Translations under genes and position numbers: made by a program
Shown: positions 6,957 to 9,499 of the stretch, in pieces
How the letters are laid out: each line of letters opens with the position of its first letter
Numbering within the stretch: the first letter of the stretch is position 1
Notes under the pieces: generated by a model
What the model was told of the DNA's origin: nothing
Database searches by the model: none
What the model saw: only the letters and a program-made list of their open reading frames with translations
Source: Acidobacteriota bacterium
GTDB taxonomy: Bacteria; Acidobacteriota; Terriglobia; UBA7540
DNA length: 9,499 bases
Assembly (NCBI GenBank): GCA_021828225.1
Contig: JAKASH010000073.1
Coordinates: forward strand, 1-9,499
Reading direction: 5' to 3'

Positions 6957-7729
6957 ATGCCTTCCAGCGGCACCCTAATCCGTAGCAAAGAAGCGAGGAC
7001 GAGCACCGTAGAGACGGTGTTTGGATCAGTCCCTGTGCCTAATCTGCGGTGGGAGCGTTGCTCGTGTCAGACGGAAGGCCCGAAGACCTTCCGGCCCACG
7101 GCGACATGGCTCAAAGGACGGACGAGTCCGGAGCGGCTCTACTTGGAGACCAAATGGGGCTCCCTGATTCCTTACGAGAAGGTGGCCGATTTAATGAAAG
7201 AAGTTCTGCCGGTCAGCGAGTCCACCCATCACGAGATGGTGCGTGAACATCTGCAAACCGTTGCCGAGCGGACGGAGGCAGAGTTGGGAGAAGAACGGCC
7301 GCCGATTCGGTCAAGCCCGAACTGTGGCACGGCAATGTCGAGGATGCCCTTGAGCGCTTGGCCAACCTGATCATGGACCTTGAGCTGATTCGGGACCTCT
7401 CCGCATCGGCGGAGAAGTTGGCGGCGGGCGTGGCAGAGTTCGAGACTTACATTCGCAACAACCAGGAATCGATCCCCAACTGCGGTGAGCGGTACCAGCA
7501 GGGGGAAACGATCAGCACTGCGTTCGTCGAATGGACAATCAATCAGGTCGTGAGCAGGCGCTTCGCCAAGCGGCAACAAATGCACTGGACGCTACGAGGG
7601 GCGCACCTGCTGCTACAGACCCGGTCGAAAGTGCTAAACGCGGCAGGTTCGTCGCTGCATGGAGCTAGTCTGGGTTTGCCCCTTCAGCGCGATTCTTGTC
7701 GTGTAAATCAGAATTCCAGCACTTCCTGA
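6957..7729 (+). pseudogene. Decayed ISKra4-family transposase, central region deleted
   Basis: Two frames carry consecutive parts of an ISKra4-type transposase. From about 6981 to 7303, frame one shows TVETVFGSVPVP, the CSC of an N-terminal zinc-binding region, then SPERLYLETKWGSLIPYEKV and VREHLQTVAERTEAELGEE. From about 7310 to 7645, a second frame shows KPELWHGNVEDALERL, RNNQESIPNCGERYQQGE, and TAFVEWTINQVVSRRFAKRQ with MHWTLRGAHLLLQTRSKVLN. The last motifs form the characteristic C-terminus of the family and probably include the catalytic Glu. Between GEERP and KPELW the central catalytic region with its Asp residues is missing (I estimate 150-200 residues from memory of the family), and the frame changes there. 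The usual C-terminal extension is also lost: the frame drifts into unrelated residues and stops at 7727-7729. It is not mobile on its own. Terminal repeats were not identified. Confidence 0.82.
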
Positions 7730-7819
7730 CCTGAGAGCTTGACTTTGGGTTGACATCTTATTTCGAAAAGCCGTCACAACAATATGGACGATTTGTCTTC
7801 GCGCGCATGGGCAGGGAGG
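7730..7819. other. Gap between ISKra4 relic and GH2 gene
   Basis: These 90 bases separate two convergent units. They contain a TTGACA at 7750-7755 on the plus strand, but no good -10 box at normal spacing and no gene downstream on that strand. No hairpin with a T-run is seen on either strand. Confidence 0.4.
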
Positions 7820-9499
7820 TTACTGTCCAGTCTGTCCTTCCATTGAAACTGGCACCGTGTGAATAACAATGGTGGCAGGCGGCAGCCCAGAAGCCTGTGC
7901 TTTGACGGCAATGTCTCCGGGGTGGTCCGCGGCCTTTACCATGACCAGGCAGAGACCTCGATAGGCTTTGCGTTCGTTCTCAACATTGGCTTCATGACTG
8001 GCCGGATTTCCATTGGCCACACCGGCCAGCATCCCCGGGCCCGAAACCGAAAAGCGGACCAGATTATCGGCACCAGGCACGACCCGGCCGTCCGCGTCCA
8101 CCACTGCCACTTGAATTGGTGCAATGGCCTCCCCGTTGGCTGCCAGATGATGGACTTCCTCCGTGAGCTGCAGAGCGGTGGGCGGCCCGGCAGTGCGAAC
8201 GGTGTACTGTGCAGCGACCTGTCCGTGGTCGTATCCAATAGCCGTCAACCTGCCTGGAGCATACGGGACATGCCATTCCACATATTTATATCGGGGCATC
8301 GTCTGGGTGCCCAGGCTCTTACCGTTTAGCTTCAGGTCAACGCGTTCACAATTTGAATAGCAGCGAACAAGAACGTCCTTGCCGGCCATGGTTTTCGGGA
8401 GGTTCCAACTGGGGAAGACATAGACGGTGGGCTTCTTTCCCCACCAGGCTTTCCAGTAGTAGTACGCGGCTTTCGGAAATCCGCAAAGGTCCATAGCCCC
8501 CGTCTGACTGGTCACGGCGGGCCAGCTAAAGGGATTCGGCTCGCCCCGGTAATCGAAGCCGGTCCAGATAAACTCACCTGCCACGAAAGGATTTTCCATC
8601 ACCGGGGCCCAGGAATCCCAAGGTTCGCCTCCGTTGGCTTTCCCTTCGGGAGTCATCCAGCAGCCGTATTCTGAGCAGAGGCCGGTTTCCGGGCTTGTTG
8701 TCACCGTTCCGCGCGAGGTCTTGGAGTTGATATCCTCACTGCCGAAGATCATGAGATGAGGATATTCAGCGTGTATCTTGGCAAATTCCAGATTGTGGTA
8801 GTTCATGCCGAGAATGCCTTCGACAGAGATAAATCCATCCTTTGTGTACCCGCCATTCATCGCGCTGGTTGTGGGCCGGGTCGGATCAAGTTTTTCTACG
8901 GCTTTCTTCATCGCGGCGAACATTTTGGCGCCATACGGTGTCCTCTCCAGGCCCTCTTCATTGCACATCGACCACATGATGATTGAAGGATGGTTGCGGT
9001 GCGCAAGGACCATCCACTCGAGATCGGACATGTTGGAATAAGGCGTGCCCATGGCGGACTTGGGGGAATAGGTGTCTCCCAGATGGCGATTTTCGTCCAT
9101 TACCAGCATGCCCATTCTGTCGCAGGCCCGGTAGAAGGCCTCGGCAACAGGATTGTGAGCGCAGCGGTAGGCGTTTGCTCCCATTGCCTTGAGCTTGGCA
9201 ATTCGCCAGGACCAGAGATTGTCCGGCGCGCCGATACCCACTCCGGGGAAATCCTGGTGATTGCAGACGCCACGAATTTCGACGTGCCTGCCGTCAAGAA
9301 AGAAGCCGTGGTCCGGATCAAACCGGATGGTCCGAATGCCGAAAGTAGTCAGCTTGCTGTCAACGGCTGAGTCTCCGGCGCGAAGAGTGGTCGCCAGCCG
9401 ATACAAGTTACAGTGCTGCAGTGACCAGAGAAGGGCGTTTTTCAGAGAGACCTGCTGGCTGAATGTCTGCTGCTGCCCGGTAGCCAGCTTCTCGGCGCT
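7820..9499 (-). CDS. GH2-family beta-galactosidase-like enzyme, 5' truncated by window edge
   Basis: The minus-strand frame is open to base 9499, so the N-terminus (sugar-binding domain) is outside. A TTG at 9404-9406 is internal; upstream residues (KNALLWSLQHCNLY) belong to the GH2 immunoglobulin-like domain. Numbered from the first visible codon, the 559 residues show TFGIRTIRFD..GFFLDG (about 52-69), RGVCNHQD (76-83), then the TIM barrel with RCAHNP. The probable acid/base Glu181 is in MWSMCNEE and the probable nucleophile Glu255 in IFGSED. The barrel ends at EFIWTGFDYRGEP (310-321). A DUF4982 domain follows (about 365-441; LVRCYSNCERVDLKLNGKSL), then a C-terminal Ig/Big-like GH2 domain (about 441-547; VVDADGRVVPGADNLVRFSV). 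The key residues are present, so it is likely an active glycosidase. The substrate could be a beta-galactoside, beta-glucuronide or beta-mannoside; galactosidase is the commonest for this architecture. No terminator is evident beyond the TAA (7820-7822). Confidence 0.92.
   Translation of the reverse strand, partial: SAEKLATGQQQTFSQQVSLKNALLWSLQHCNLYRLATTLRAGDSAVDSKLTTFGIRTIRFDPDHGFFLDGRHVEIRGVCNHQDFPGVGIGAPDNLWSWRIAKLKAMGANAYRCAHNPVAEAFYRACDRMGMLVMDENRHLGDTYSPKSAMGTPYSNMSDLEWMVLAHRNHPSIIMWSMCNEEGLERTPYGAKMFAAMKKAVEKLDPTRPTTSAMNGGYTKDGFISVEGILGMNYHNLEFAKIHAEYPHLMIFGSEDINSKTSRGTVTTSPETGLCSEYGCWMTPEGKANGGEPWDSWAPVMENPFVAGEFIWTGFDYRGEPNPFSWPAVTSQTGAMDLCGFPKAAYYYWKAWWGKKPTVYVFPSWNLPKTMAGKDVLVRCYSNCERVDLKLNGKSLGTQTMPRYKYVEWHVPYAPGRLTAIGYDHGQVAAQYTVRTAGPPTALQLTEEVHHLAANGEAIAPIQVAVVDADGRVVPGADNLVRFSVSGPGMLAGVANGNPASHEANVENERKAYRGLCLVMVKAADHPGDIAVKAQASGLPPATIVIHTVPVSMEGQTGQ

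Noticed and set aside
7750..7785. TTGACA at 7750 as a plus-strand promoter
   Set aside because: No -10-like hexamer at 15-19 bp and no plus-strand gene follows; downstream is antisense to GH2.
8990..9370. 126-codon plus-strand frame opposite GH2
   Set aside because: Shadow of the GH2 catalytic barrel coding strand, with no independent support.

Overview
The window looks like an accessory, plant- or microbial-glycan-related region of an Acidobacteriota chromosome (Solibacter/Bryobacter-like, possibly a metagenome contig). The main evidence is the very large Oar-type TonB-dependent receptor with an N-terminal carboxypeptidase-regulatory-like domain and no SusD partner, which is a hallmark of that phylum. 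The DUF4838 protein, the GH2 enzyme with a DUF4982 tail, and the YncE-like propeller fit the same setting. The taxonomic call is inference from protein style, not from a marker gene.

Layout, left to right. (1) 2-1330 (+): the 3' part of a DUF4838 glycosidase-like protein, cut by the window edge. (2) 1314-2048: a scar made of three gene fragments. These are the C-terminal end of an MFS sugar/hexuronate-type transporter (-), the C-terminal half of an IS630 transposase (-), and the C-terminal end of a LacI-family regulator (+). (3) 2100-2987 (+): a broken YncE-type beta-propeller gene. It has two opposite frameshifts, an apparent internal deletion, and loss of everything downstream of the propeller. 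(4) 2999-6576 (+): a promoter-like site and an intact 1152-residue TonB-dependent receptor, the only complete undamaged gene here. (5) 6577-6956: no supported gene. (6) 6957-7729 (+): a decayed ISKra4-family transposase with its middle missing. (7) 7820-9499 (-): the C-terminal 559 residues of a GH2 beta-galactosidase-like enzyme, cut by the right edge.

How they fit together: the intact ends (DUF4838, GH2) and the receptor suggest outer-membrane uptake and hydrolysis of an oligosaccharide. The MFS and LacI stubs look like the ruined inner-membrane transporter and regulator of the same kind of locus. The central 6 kb has been reshaped by transposable elements and deletions. I found no CRISPR array, tRNA, rRNA, defence system or clearly new multi-gene system. 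The points of real interest are the deletion scar, the decayed propeller gene ending next to the receptor promoter, and the paired-cysteine pattern of the receptor.
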